A stretch of DNA of 64,000 nucleotides from Candidatus Poribacteria bacterium (GTDB lineage Bacteria; Poribacteria; WGA-4E; WGA-3G). Shown piece after piece: positions 52,568 through 62,600 of this stretch. The DNA lies in assembly GCA_958295945.1 (NCBI GenBank), contig OY282386.1, positions 5,273,262-5,337,261 on the forward strand, read 5' to 3'. A model generated the notes under the pieces. That model did not search any database and was not told the DNA's origin. It saw only the letters and a program-made list of their open reading frames with translations. The position numbers were made by a program, and so were the translations under genes. Position 1 is the first letter of the stretch; every line of letters starts with the position of its first letter.

Positions 52568-53299
52568 ATGAAAGTTCTCATTTTAGGTGGTAATGGCTAT
52601 CTTGGACCACACGTAGTCAAAGCATTAGAACCCTACTACACCTTGCGAGTAACAGACATCAACGAGATTGACACAAACCATGAATCCATGCATGTTGATG
52701 TTAGTTCGTTAGATCAAGTCCTTCGCGCATCAGAAGGGATGGATACAATCATCAATTGCTCCGTGCTTCGGCATGATCGGAAGTTAGCATTTGATGTTAG
52801 CACACGTGGTGCATACAACACAATGCGTGCAGCTGTTAAACACGGGATCCAACGCGTCATAAACACCGGCCCTCACTTCACTATTCAAGGCGATGCATAT
52901 ACAAGTTGGGATTACGAGATAAATCCAGATGTTCCACCTAAAACAAGCACTGGACTATATCCATTAACGAAGGGACTTGGGCAAGAAATCTGCAAAGTCT
53001 TTACTGAAAATTACGATATATATGTCCTCTGTTATCTTTTTCTTAGTTTCCAAGACCTCAATTATGAGAGAGAAGGCACCGATCTCAACCCATTTTCAGT
53101 CAGTTGGCGGGATGCGGGTGAGGCGTTTCGTTTGGGGTTAGAAATTGATCTGGAAGATCTACCATCAAAGTGTGAAATCTTCAACATCTTTGCAGATCTA
53201 CCACACCAACAATTCTCAAATGACAAAACGAAACGGATTTTAGGATTTCAACCGCAAGACAACTTTGAATGGATGTGGCATAAGAAGAAAGAAGAATAA
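52568..53299 (+). CDS. NAD-dependent epimerase/dehydratase-family protein
   Basis: 243 residues, ATG 52568 after AAGGAG. Intact GxxGxxG (MKVLILGGNGYLGPHVV) and a YPLTKGLGQ YxxxK segment; the substrate-binding C-terminus is short. It is a paralogue of the gene before it. A role in nucleotide-sugar metabolism is possible. Other sugar genes in the area are too distant to support a pathway. Confidence 0.82.
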   Translation: MKVLILGGNGYLGPHVVKALEPYYTLRVTDINEIDTNHESMHVDVSSLDQVLRASEGMDTIINCSVLRHDRKLAFDVSTRGAYNTMRAAVKHGIQRVINTGPHFTIQGDAYTSWDYEINPDVPPKTSTGLYPLTKGLGQEICKVFTENYDIYVLCYLFLSFQDLNYEREGTDLNPFSVSWRDAGEAFRLGLEIDLEDLPSKCEIFNIFADLPHQQFSNDKTKRILGFQPQDNFEWMWHKKKEE

Positions 53300-53419
53300 T
53301 TGATACCACATACTAACCTTCCACAATAGATAGCAACTAACAGAAAGATGTGTTATAATTTAAAATCAGGAAACCGCATTTGCATAGATCTGATTACCTA
53401 AATTTTCGGAGGAAGGATG

Positions 53420-53890
53420 ATGGCAACCGTTGATATACCGACCAAACTAAGAGTAGAACATCTGTTGAATAGCGTAAAACAGTTATCACCCGTAGAATTG
53501 GATGAATTTAGGCAAAAGTTCACTGAATGGCAAGAACATCAGGACCATTCACCAGATGAAGATTTAGACCCTAGTGCTTCAGATGACGAGGTGTTAGACT
53601 TCATAAGGAAAAACACCCGTTTACCAAAAAAAGAGCACCGTCGATATTGGGAATTGCGACTTAAGCGAGAGGAAACAGATTTAAACGATGACGAATCAGT
53701 TGAATATGAGAATTTTATAACAAAGTTGGGAAAGATGAATGTTAAACGTATTGAGGCACTCGTTATCTTAGTACACCGTTGGGAAAAACCCGCAACCGAA
53801 ATTCTATCAGAATATGGTCTACTAATTTCCCATCATGAACCACCTGATTACTATGAATCTATTTCGCAACTAAATCAATCAGAAAACTAA
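53420..53890 (+). CDS. Unknown protein paired with an HNH endonuclease
   Basis: 156 residues from ATG 53420 (GGAGG seven bases upstream; ATG 53417 is closer and less good). The N-terminal helix LLNSVKQLSPVELDEFRQKFTEWQ and the long acidic and basic helices that follow resemble a family I know from cyanobacterial genomes, where it also sits next to an HNH gene. No function is assigned; the chain is soluble, with no catalytic motif seen. It may bind or regulate the nuclease. The gap to the HNH gene is 20-23 bp, which suggests an operon. Confidence 0.6.
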   Translation: MATVDIPTKLRVEHLLNSVKQLSPVELDEFRQKFTEWQEHQDHSPDEDLDPSASDDEVLDFIRKNTRLPKKEHRRYWELRLKREETDLNDDESVEYENFITKLGKMNVKRIEALVILVHRWEKPATEILSEYGLLISHHEPPDYYESISQLNQSEN

Positions 53891-53910
53891 AGGCAGGAAT
53901 AAAGCAAAGG

Positions 53911-54345
53911 ATGATGTCCACTAATCGTATTTCTGCTCGGATTCGTCGACAAATACAAGAACGTGCGAAAGGATTCTGCGAATATTGCAGAATACCTGAT
54001 AGTTTCGCCACCTCTTCTTTTCATTGTGAACATATCATTCCTCAAAAAATCGGTGGAACCAATTCATTAGACAATTTAGCGTGGGCATGTCCACGTTGTA
54101 ACAACCACAAGCATGCAAAAACACACGCAGATGATCCACAGACAGGTTTACGCGTGTTTCTTTTCAATCCGCGTGAAAAGCAGTGGAAAAGACATTTTAT
54201 GTGGAGTAGAGATTTTCTACATATAATTGGACGTACGCGGACAGGTAGAGCCACAGTTGAGGCATTAAATATGAATCTACTACAACAAGTAAATTTACGT
54301 AGAGCATTACTGAGTTTGGGAGACCATCCAGCACAAATTAGTTGA
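53911..54345 (+). CDS. HNH endonuclease
   Basis: 144 residues; two in-frame ATGs at 53911 and 53914, either possible. Zinc-binding CEYC ... CPRC frames the HNH core: FHCEHIIPQKIGGTNSLDNLAWACPRCNNHK with the metal-binding His, Asn and His residues. No DNA-recognition domain is added; the C-terminal half is WSRDFLHIIGRTRTGRATVEALNMN. Likely a small, single-domain nuclease of stand-alone type, co-transcribed with the preceding gene. Its own stop is 11 bases before the next start. Confidence 0.88.
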   Translation: MMSTNRISARIRRQIQERAKGFCEYCRIPDSFATSSFHCEHIIPQKIGGTNSLDNLAWACPRCNNHKHAKTHADDPQTGLRVFLFNPREKQWKRHFMWSRDFLHIIGRTRTGRATVEALNMNLLQQVNLRRALLSLGDHPAQIS

Positions 54346-54356
54346 ACAAACCATAT

Positions 54357-55115
54357 ATGAAGATACAACTCTTTGCACATCGTGGTGGTATGGGACGCGC
54401 ACCCGAAAACACACTCACCTCCTTTAAACAAGCATATACAGACGGTGCTGATGCTTTTGAATGTGATGTCTGCCTTACACAAGATAAACAACCTGTCCTC
54501 ATCCATGTGGATTTCAACCGCAATGACATCAGCAAAGCGACAGGATATACCACTCCCCTCAATAACATGGACTGGAATGAAGTGCAAAACCTAAAAGTGC
54601 AAAACTCTGATGAACCCGTGGCACACCTTGATGACGCACTCAGATTTACACATGAAAACCAGATGCCGTGCTTTATTGAACCGAAATCTGACACACCTGA
54701 ATTGCTACCGATCATTATTGAACGGATACACCATTTTGATGTTATACATCTCGTCAATATTCTTACTTTTTACATACGGAAACACATACTCATTGACGCC
54801 AAGCGTTTAGAACCACGTCTCCAAACAAGCGCGATTTTCCTCAATCCAATGACTAACTTTCTCAAGGCAGCAACAACGATTAATATAAAACGTGTCATCT
54901 TTGGATGGAGCAAATTCAATCAATTTAAACTCTATAACACAATTACACGCGCTATCCCACGACAAGTTGATGAACTTCGGTCAAACGGATTTGTTGTTGA
55001 TGCAGGCTTCATCCTAACATCACAAGATGTCGCGTGGGCAATGCAAAACGGTATTGAAGGCTTATGGGTTAACGATGTTCCGTTCATCAGAAATTCGATT
55101 AATAATCGAAAATAA
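54357..55115 (+). CDS. Glycerophosphodiester phosphodiesterase
   Basis: 252 residues from ATG 54357, 11 bases after the HNH stop. AHRGGMGRAPENTLTSFKQA, then DAFECDVCLTQDKQPVLIHV carry the catalytic His and metal-binding Glu and Asp of the GDPD family (His in AHRGG, His in LIHVDF). A further Glu lies in CFIEPKS. No signal peptide, so cytoplasmic. It would release glycerol 3-phosphate from phospholipid degradation products. Confidence 0.9.
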   Translation: MKIQLFAHRGGMGRAPENTLTSFKQAYTDGADAFECDVCLTQDKQPVLIHVDFNRNDISKATGYTTPLNNMDWNEVQNLKVQNSDEPVAHLDDALRFTHENQMPCFIEPKSDTPELLPIIIERIHHFDVIHLVNILTFYIRKHILIDAKRLEPRLQTSAIFLNPMTNFLKAATTINIKRVIFGWSKFNQFKLYNTITRAIPRQVDELRSNGFVVDAGFILTSQDVAWAMQNGIEGLWVNDVPFIRNSINNRK

Positions 55116-55140
55116 TATTGAACTATAAGACAAATTAACA

Positions 55141-56421
55141 ATGAAAGTTAACATCTGTAATCCACTTCTCAGAACACCTTTGTCCCTAATTGTTGATGAT
55201 TCGTGTCCAGTGATTAACCTTACCTACTATTGGATTCAGCAGAGGCATGCGTGGAAAGCAATACATAAACCAAATGTGCCACCCGACCGTTGGGAAGGTG
55301 AAGCATCACAACATAAAAACATGTCCAATACCATACCCGCAGATTTTGCGTGGGAGTGGGCAGAATGGTGTTGGGAGAACGGTGTGAAAGGAAAATTTAG
55401 TCTCATTCCGTATCCAGCTGGCATCGGTAGAGTTGACGAAGGATTTCATCCCGATGCTGTAGAAAATAGTCCGACACACGAATACCAATCGTGGTTGCGG
55501 ATTTACCGTGAAATAATCTGGCCAAACTTTGATCTGACACCAGAGATGTTAACACATACCGCTGTCGTTGATTTAGAGACACTTACCCTAACAGATGAAT
55601 GGGAACAAGTTGAATGGGTAGACCCTCCTATTGACAATAGATTGACCGATTATATTATCACTGCCATGAAGATGCTCAATAACGTCGGTATTCCGTGTGA
55701 AGGGGTAACAAGTCCTGGGGCATTCGGGAAACGTCAAGAAGCGGCATATTCAAAAGCAGTACTAACCGCTTCACAGGAGGTGAACAACGATCCACGTCCT
55801 TTCTATTTCCTTTGGTTAAAACACGATGAATTCCCTGATGTTCCTATATGGCATGCAGAAAAAGAGAAAGGAAGTGCCATTGCAAGCATTGTTGCCTGTG
55901 CAGGAGATTGGTTTGGTGGATGGACAGGTTACGATTTAGGGAATGCTGACCGCTTCATTACAGCGGATTTGCAGGGAGGACGTTTGCCACCTATCCTTGA
56001 AAAGCAACTCCCGTGTGTTCTCGTTGGGCATTGGCCCGGTTTCTATTTCAACGGAGAAAAACTTGGATTTGATGTCCTCAAAACTGTCAAAGAGCGATTG
56101 GATAATTACGACCCTGATGGAACAAAAACGATTTGGATGAAAAACTCAGAGATAGGACACTATTGGATGGCACGTGAATTCACAGACATTACAGTACATT
56201 CAGATAGACATCAGATAAATCTTTCCACACAATTCCCAACTGCAAACTTTACAATAACTATTGATGTACCAATACGCCGTATTCAAGTTAACGGATGGGA
56301 CTTACGCCAAGTTCATTCTCAACGCTATCTACAGGCAGATACATTTCTGATTGAAGGTAAAAAAACCTTAGTTGTGTTCGATCTGGAAATCGGAAGTACA
56401 ACTCTTAAGTTGACACTATAA
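55141..56421 (+). CDS. Unknown protein, polysaccharide-deacetylase-like start
   Basis: 426 residues. LSLIVDDSCPVINLTYYW near the N-terminus resembles the T/S-F-D-D motif of NodB-type deacetylases. FAWEWAEWCWENGVKGKFSLIPYP is a plausible next strand, and DEFPDVPIWHAEKEKGS and VGHWPGFYFNGEKLGF carry conserved His candidates. The C-terminal 90 residues are a beta-sandwich (FTITIDVPIRRIQVNGWDL). No signal peptide. An enzyme acting on carbohydrate is the best guess; I do not recognise the family by name. It ends in a strong terminator hairpin. Confidence 0.6.
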   Translation: MKVNICNPLLRTPLSLIVDDSCPVINLTYYWIQQRHAWKAIHKPNVPPDRWEGEASQHKNMSNTIPADFAWEWAEWCWENGVKGKFSLIPYPAGIGRVDEGFHPDAVENSPTHEYQSWLRIYREIIWPNFDLTPEMLTHTAVVDLETLTLTDEWEQVEWVDPPIDNRLTDYIITAMKMLNNVGIPCEGVTSPGAFGKRQEAAYSKAVLTASQEVNNDPRPFYFLWLKHDEFPDVPIWHAEKEKGSAIASIVACAGDWFGGWTGYDLGNADRFITADLQGGRLPPILEKQLPCVLVGHWPGFYFNGEKLGFDVLKTVKERLDNYDPDGTKTIWMKNSEIGHYWMAREFTDITVHSDRHQINLSTQFPTANFTITIDVPIRRIQVNGWDLRQVHSQRYLQADTFLIEGKKTLVVFDLEIGSTTLKLTL

Positions 56422-56423
56422 AA

Positions 56424-56479
56424 AGTTAATCACTCAATGCAATAGTGATATTGCACATTGCATTGAGTAATTAACTTTG
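56424..56479 (+). terminator. Long hairpin after the 55141-56421 gene
   Basis: AAGTTAATCACTCAATGCAAT pairs with ATTGCATTGAGTAATTAACTT (one mismatch in 21) around a 13-base loop. TTGT follows. It is a factor-independent terminator or a long palindrome of other use. Confidence 0.75.
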
Positions 56480-56509
56480 TAATACCAATTCTACAGTGTA
56501 TCTCATAAA

Positions 56510-56905
56510 TATAGTGAATTATCAAAATAAGTTGACAAATCATCTGTCCGAGGGAACTCAGATATACTTTAATGACATGTGTGGACAAGCGAGATAAACA
56601 AATCCTAAATAGTTCGCAGCTTTATATTCCCACCTCACGGCCAAACGCAGAGAATCTGCAATCCAACTGATAAAACGTACCACTTTGAAACGACCCTTAT
56701 ACCGGCGGAATCGCCGACCATCCTGTGTCACAGATCCCTTACGATTTTCATGCAAACGTCTCTCACGCTATCCTGCCGGCAGTTCGGGCAACACTGACTC
56801 AACGATTTGCCACGTTTTATCACTCAGTTCCAGACAATCATCCTCTCGCTTTTAGATACGTTAGTGTTTTATCCGAAAAATACTAGTGGACTGTCCAGAC
56901 TTATT
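56510..56905 (-). pseudogene. IS5-family transposase remnant with central deletion
   Basis: On the minus strand LSDKTWQIVESVLPELPAG (56770-56835) is the transposase N-terminus. The C-terminal part is DGRRFRRYKGRFKVVRFIS ... ANYLGFVYLACPHM (56558-56755). The middle is missing and a frame break separates them. The catalytic Glu of the C-terminal KVERF box is Val here (KVVRF). The left end, 56510-56537, matches the solo end at 51189-51216. Confidence 0.8.
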
Positions 56906-57386
56906 GTGTCCGTCGGGTAGAGGCACGAAACCTCATAGGTGTCAACTTAAGAAGAAATGCACATTATTATGAATCTCTCTCAATCCGCATTGTTCTTAGG
57001 ATTGTCCTATATTTTAGTCCCGTAGGGACGATATGTTTATAGATCGCGTCTGAAACATATTTATTATACTGCATTGTGAAATAAATAGCAAATTAAAATA
57101 AAGAAACCCCGAAAATAAATCAGGGTTTCTTTCAACATAATAAATAACGGGGAAATCTGCTTCAGATTGAAACAGAACGCATATCTTGTTAGCATATGCG
57201 ATTTTTGATTTGTTTATACTGCGGGATGACAAGTCCTACAGTTTCAAGTTCTTTTGAAGTTGACTTGATAAATAGCAAGTATATTATATCATATTACCTT
57301 GCTTTTGTCCAAAAATAATTATACAATATGCACTATTGAACTTTACAACTTCCATTATTGGATAGATTGTCCAAAGGGGTATAACC
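56906..57386. other. Intergenic region with a dispersed repeat
   Basis: No gene. TTTAGTCCCGTAGGGACGATATGTTT at 57013-57038 belongs to the same family as the inverted repeat at 58334-58405. A hairpin AAGAAACCC...GGGTTTCTT lies at 57101-57131. The short open frames here are without signal. Confidence 0.6.
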
Positions 57387-57575
57387 ATGACAGAGGGAAA
57401 CAGAGCGTTATTAATAACTTATCTCAAAACTCTAATCCATGATATTAACGCAATTGACGACAAAGAGACAAGAAAGGAATTGAAGAAAACAGCAGTTTCA
57501 ATTGTAGAATTACATAATAAGTCGGGTATCTTGAATCAAAAAGAAGTTGAAGAAATTGTAAGAGGGGGAAGATAA
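57387..57575 (+). CDS. Small helical protein of unknown function
   Basis: 62 residues, ATG 57387 after AAAGGGG. It is predicted almost wholly helical and charged (LLITYLKTLIHDINAIDDKETRKELKKTAV). No transmembrane segment or known domain. It lies 43 bp before a lipoprotein gene with the same orientation and may be co-expressed with it. Confidence 0.5.
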   Translation: MTEGNRALLITYLKTLIHDINAIDDKETRKELKKTAVSIVELHNKSGILNQKEVEEIVRGGR

Positions 57576-57618
57576 GTATTGTTGCGATACCTATTAAAAA
57601 ACAAGGAGGATACTTTTG

Positions 57619-58218
57619 ATGAAGTATAGCATAATTACTATTTTACTATTCACAATCTTGTTTGCTGGATGTCTGATTGACACGCTCAAGGTTATCAAAG
57701 ATGATGAAGGGAATGTTATTGATATAGAAAAAGTTGAAGACGATCCGTCAAAACCCATAATCATTGATGTTGACACAACGCCTAAGTTAGATGTGTGTGG
57801 TTGGTATAACATGATTTACTGGAGTATGAGGCGGGGCAAACTGGTCTATTACATTACCGTTGACGAAATTGTTGAAGGTGAACCTGTCGTATTAGGCTTA
57901 CGTATACTTCAAGATACCGCAAAAAAGCCTTTGAAACTTTTTAAAGTAAATGTTGAGGAGACAGGGGCGTATGAAAACCCTCGAACATTTGAAGTAATTG
58001 ACGACACAACAATAGGAGAAGAATCACCACTTGAAATGGTACCGTTTGAGAGAGAATATGACCTGTCATCTATAATTGATAAACCAGGCACATACTTATT
58101 GACACTAACTATTGAAGTTGAGAAATCAGAACTGGAAATAAAATATGCTGATACTGCATGGATGTTGTATAGTGCATACCTGTTCAATGTACATGGGAAA
58201 GGAACTATTGTAATATGA
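57619..58218 (+). CDS. Lipoprotein of unknown function
   Basis: 199 residues from ATG 57619 after GGAGGA (57604-57609); the adjacent TTG at 57616 is less likely. Lipobox LLFTILFAGC, with the lipidated Cys near residue 17. The mature chain is beta-rich (KPIIIDVDTTPKLDVCGWYN, GTYLLTLTIEVEKSE) and includes a second Cys in DVCGWYN. Exposed in the periplasm or at the surface. No family recognised. Confidence 0.7.
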   Translation: MKYSIITILLFTILFAGCLIDTLKVIKDDEGNVIDIEKVEDDPSKPIIIDVDTTPKLDVCGWYNMIYWSMRRGKLVYYITVDEIVEGEPVVLGLRILQDTAKKPLKLFKVNVEETGAYENPRTFEVIDDTTIGEESPLEMVPFEREYDLSSIIDKPGTYLLTLTIEVEKSELEIKYADTAWMLYSAYLFNVHGKGTIVI

Positions 58219-58333
58219 CTTGCAATTTATCAACTATCTTCCACGACCTGTTGATCTACCTGTAACCCGACTTGTTATTCTTCTTGTTGCCGGCCCTCTA
58301 CTTGCCGTTCTTCTGGGTGTATAATCCAAGTTT

Positions 58334-58405
58334 CTTTAGTCCTATAGGGACGATATGTCTGGACGGTGTGGTTAGTACAAACATATCGTCCCTACGGGAC
58401 TAAAG
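58334..58405. repeat. 25-bp inverted repeat with 22-bp loop
   Basis: CTTTAGTCCTATAGGGACGATATGT (58334-58358) and ACATATCGTCCCTACGGGACTAAAG (58381-58405) pair with two mismatches. A single arm is at 57013-57038. It may be a processed hairpin or a small MITE. Confidence 0.8.
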
Positions 58406-58456
58406 AACTGACCACTGACCACTGACAGCTGAAAGCCATTCCCCATTGGTATAAGA

Positions 58457-59035
58457 TTATTCAGAAGAACTGATGACACCACAACTCACTTGTGTGCCAT
58501 CTACTAAATCACCATCTCCAACCTGTTCGTGGATAATTAGGACTTTACCGGCTATATCGGTTGATGGATTGGTGTCAATAGTAAGGTCTACAAGATAGCT
58601 ACGGTTTCCTGTGCCATCACCATCAGTTGTAAAAGGATATGCCTTGAAACCGTCCACTGACCAGATACTTCCAGGTGTGTCACAACTATTGCCAGAATAG
58701 ATATATGCTGCGTACTTGCGACCAGGGACTGCATCCTGAATCTCTACATCAAAGTTCCGAATCGTCGCTGATCCGATGGATGTCGAATCCGAATCTGATC
58801 CTACATATTCCGTAAAAGTTGCTGTGCCGGTGATCCCACTTCCATCCTTTTCACCAAGTGTTACCGTGATTGTTCTATTTAGATCAAGAATACCTTCGTC
58901 AAAAGCTTCAAGCAACCTTGTTGAAAAACGGGATGATGAACTGCTTTCACAACCTGTAGTAAAACACGCTGCAAGGATAAGAATAGTTAAAAGAATGTTC
59001 TGTATACCACTAAAGGACACTAAATTTTTGTACAT
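58457..59035 (-). CDS. Cu/Zn-superoxide-dismutase-like lipoprotein lacking most metal ligands
   Basis: 192 residues, ATG 59035 after AAAGGAAAA. Lipobox ILAACFTTGC. ITGTATFTEYVGSDSDS, then NFDVEIQDAVPGRKYAAYIYSGNSCDTPGSIW and finally KVLIIHEQVGDGDLVDGTQVSCGVI follow the sequence order of a Cu/Zn SOD fold, with the two disulfide-type cysteines and the final CGVI. Of the six histidines expected for metal binding, only the one in IIHEQ is seen. It may therefore be a structural relative or a weak binder rather than a dismutase. Confidence 0.65.
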   Translation of the reverse strand: MYKNLVSFSGIQNILLTILILAACFTTGCESSSSSRFSTRLLEAFDEGILDLNRTITVTLGEKDGSGITGTATFTEYVGSDSDSTSIGSATIRNFDVEIQDAVPGRKYAAYIYSGNSCDTPGSIWSVDGFKAYPFTTDGDGTGNRSYLVDLTIDTNPSTDIAGKVLIIHEQVGDGDLVDGTQVSCGVISSSE

Positions 59036-59625
59036 TTTGAATTTTCCTTTCTTACGCCAGAATTTGGCGATTTTGAGTAATTTGTTCTCCGTTTTGGAGA
59101 CTTAATGTATTCAACACAAGAGACATGCCCGTGCATCTGTCCCCAAATAAAAGAATATTTGGTAAACTTTAGGTGCCCTATGAGTTTATGAACTGAAAAC
59201 ATTAGGCATATCTCATATCCCCGTGTAACGAGGACGCTCTTCAAGTTCGACTTTATTAAATCTAAAATGTTTTGTTAACAATGTAAAAGTAATTACAGAT
59301 GTAAGTGCGGAGATTTACAGTCTTCCCGCAAGACTTGAAACGTTATTTCGTTTTAGCTTCTTAGTGTGGTGGATTCTTTCTCTACACGCGTCCACCTGTC
59401 GCGAGTCCTTTGAACCTTTACTAAAAATATGTACGCAACTGACTTGTAAACGATGAATATCATAAACGTTGTTCCGTATCAATTTAATGGTTGACTCGCT
59501 AAACATTTATTATATATAGAACGGACAGAATAACCCCAAAAGTCCCTTCCCCTCGCTTGCGGGGGGATAAAGGGGGGTGAATTTAGGGTGTCCAAAATAC
59601 CAATATTTATTGCCGAGTAAACCAT
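59036..59625. other. Intergenic region, no gene seen
   Basis: AT-rich. Near 59541-59580 a GC-rich piece CCCCTCGCTTGCGGGGGGATAAAGG recalls the half-palindromes of MITE interiors (compare 19106-19205). Otherwise nothing supportable. Confidence 0.5.
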
Positions 59626-62600
59626 TTAATGCTTTGTCAGAGGCGTATGTGAAAAGTCCTCAAGTTTAATAAGTTGCAAACCACTGTTTTCCGTGCCGAC
59701 ATAAAGGACACCATTTTTAACAGCGATAGAAGTCGCATCGTCTGGAATTTCTGGTGCTATGCGTTCCCAAGTGTTATCGGCACTTGTCAATCTATAGACC
59801 CCACCTTGCGCATTTTTTGATGAACTGATGGCGTACAATATCGTTCCATCCAAAACAAAACGATCGAACATGAGTTGTTGACCTTCCACATCGGTGATAA
59901 TGTTCCATTGAGTGCCATCGCTTGAGGACAAAGTGCCTTTGTCAGTTGCTACATAAACAGCCGCGTCAGTGATAAGGACCTGCTTGAAAGAATCAACAGA
60001 TATCGGTAGCGGTACAGTCTTCCAATTTCGCCCGCTATCAACAGAGTGAAGTAGAATACCATCCGGCTTACCAACATAGGCAGTGTCTCCAGAAACGCCT
60101 AATTTGAAACTATCGAGAGAAGTTTTGAAACTATCAGAAGAAGTTAAGTCTGCGAAGTTGCGAGTATCTTCGATCTTGGTATCGGACCAACCTGCATCGT
60201 AGTTTTCTTGAGATGAAGGGTTAAATATGAGAAGTTTCCGTCTGTGCTCAACATAGAACGTGTTACCACTGACAGCAAATGCACCCCAGATATCTGTCCC
60301 TATGCTAAAGAAATTTTTCATAATATTATTGGTATTTTCCTTAATATCCTCATCCTCTTTACCTTCCTCCTTATCAGCATTCTCCTTATGTGTCAGTAGT
60401 GCCTTCATAAATTCTGCTGCGGAATCTCTTTCATCAAAGGTAGGAACACCTTGGACCGGGATAAGCGTCCCATTTTGTTCATCTAAACGAAAAAGTTTTG
60501 GTTGGAGTAATATGTATCCCTTTGCGTAAAGAATTCCGTCGGCTTCTACTATTTGTTGTATTTTGACTATTTGTTGGGCAGTTGCCTTGGGCACCGGCAT
60601 CTTAGTATTAAAAAAAGTCATATTTGTCTCATCTGGATTCACAGGAATTGCTTTCCATGACTGTCCACCGTCGGTTGATGTAACAAGTTTTTTATCTGCT
60701 ACTGCGTAGAGTTTATTTTTAAAGACAGTTAGATTTTGTATTTTGCCGCCCAATCCGGTGTTAAATCGTTTCCATGAATCACCGCCATCGGTTGACCGGC
60801 GGATTCCATTATAATCCCCTATGTAAAATTGGGACTTGACATCTGTGGATTGTTGTTGATGAGAGGATTCATCGTTATTTTGGACTTTCAAAGCAGCAAC
60901 AACACTCAGACCTGAAAACCTTTTGTAAGGGGCTGCTTTATCAACAAGTATCCATGTGTTCCCCTCATCCGTTGACCGCAAAATGTCCTCGGGACCTATT
61001 AACACCACCGTTTTTCCTGCAGCAACAATCTTGAGAGTTGCATATCTTTCACCTTTTTCAAAAAAGTCTTTTGGTGTAATATCTGTCCACGCGTTCCCTT
61101 GATCCGTTGATCTAAAAACTGCCCATAAAAGCTGTTTATTTAGAAGTGTCTTCGCCATAGCCGCAATATCCATAAATTTCATGTCAGCGGGAATTTTTCG
61201 AGATCCTACAAGAACATAAAGACGATGTTCAGACACTGCAAATGCATGAATAGATTTAGATTCCGCTACCGGTAACTTTTCCCACACACTTGATCTATCA
61301 AGACCCTCTTCCGAATTCGGTTCCAGATTGAAGCGGAAAAGTCCTCTATCGGTCCCAGCAAATAGTCTGTTTTCATGGGATGCTAACGTATAGATTCTTC
61401 TCCTTGCCAAACCTTTGTTTAGAGGTGTCCAAGAGACTCCTGCATCATCAGAGTGAAATATCCCTTGTAGTAGGCCGAGATAAAACTCAATAGTACCTTG
61501 TGCATTAGCCTTTACGATCAAGTTCATGGCACGTCCTTTCGGTCGGGGCCCTAGAGATTTCCACGTTTCACCTTTATCTTTTGAAGCAAGGACTGCCTCA
61601 TCAGTCACAATATAGAGGATATCATCTTGCTCAGCTATTGACAACTTGTTGTGCGTGATAGGAAGCTTCCTGTTGATTAAGTGCCACCCTTTGTTAGCAG
61701 TCGCCAAACGATAAAGTCCTATTGGAGTCACCGCATAAAGTTCGTTTGTTTTAGTGGCAAATAGCGTAGATATTTTTACCGGATCAGGACTGTCAAGTTG
61801 AGTCCACCGTTCCGTTGAGAGTGGCAACTCTGTTTCAATTGTTGGGATGACATTGGTAAAGTTTACGTTTTGAGATGTATCCGCTTTTTCGCCAGTGCCT
61901 TGACTATTACTGGAAATATCAGTGGTTCCGAGCTGATTACGCAAATCAGGTTCTATTTTTCGGACAACACTCACAGGCGTATCAACGATTTCGACCATTA
62001 ACGCCGACTCGGAATCGAGATCGTACGGTTGGAAAGAGAGCAAAAGGTGTTGGACTCCAAGACCTATCAATAAAAAAATTAAAATGGCGGAGGCAGCAGA
62101 AACCATCCACGGTACAAATGGTTTAGTACTTGAAGGAGCAAGTGGATTGATGCTCGCGATTTCCTTCATTATGTTCTCTGTCAATTGCGTTGGGAGTTGG
62201 AAACTGCTAAGGTTCTCTCGAAGGACCGCTTCTTCCTTCTTTAGACGGTTGCGTGCGCGATTAAGTCTACTTTTAACCGTATTCGGAGACACGCCGAGCA
62301 TCTTGCTAATCGTCTCACATGTCATTTCACCGAGATAATGTAAAGTCATCACAGTGCGTTCACTCTCCGGCAATTTTTGGAGCAGCTTTTGCACAACTTC
62401 GCGCAAGGTTTCAGCGGTATCCTTGTCTCGTTTTTCTGCCATATATTGTGAATGTGACACTTGATCAATCTCCGCAACGTTAGTAGTTTCTAAAGATTGG
62501 ACTGGATGTTTTTTCTTTCGATGCCATTCTGTGCATAGGTGAGATGCAATCACATATACCCAACCTGGGAACAAACTGTGGTCTTTTAATGTCTTGAGTC

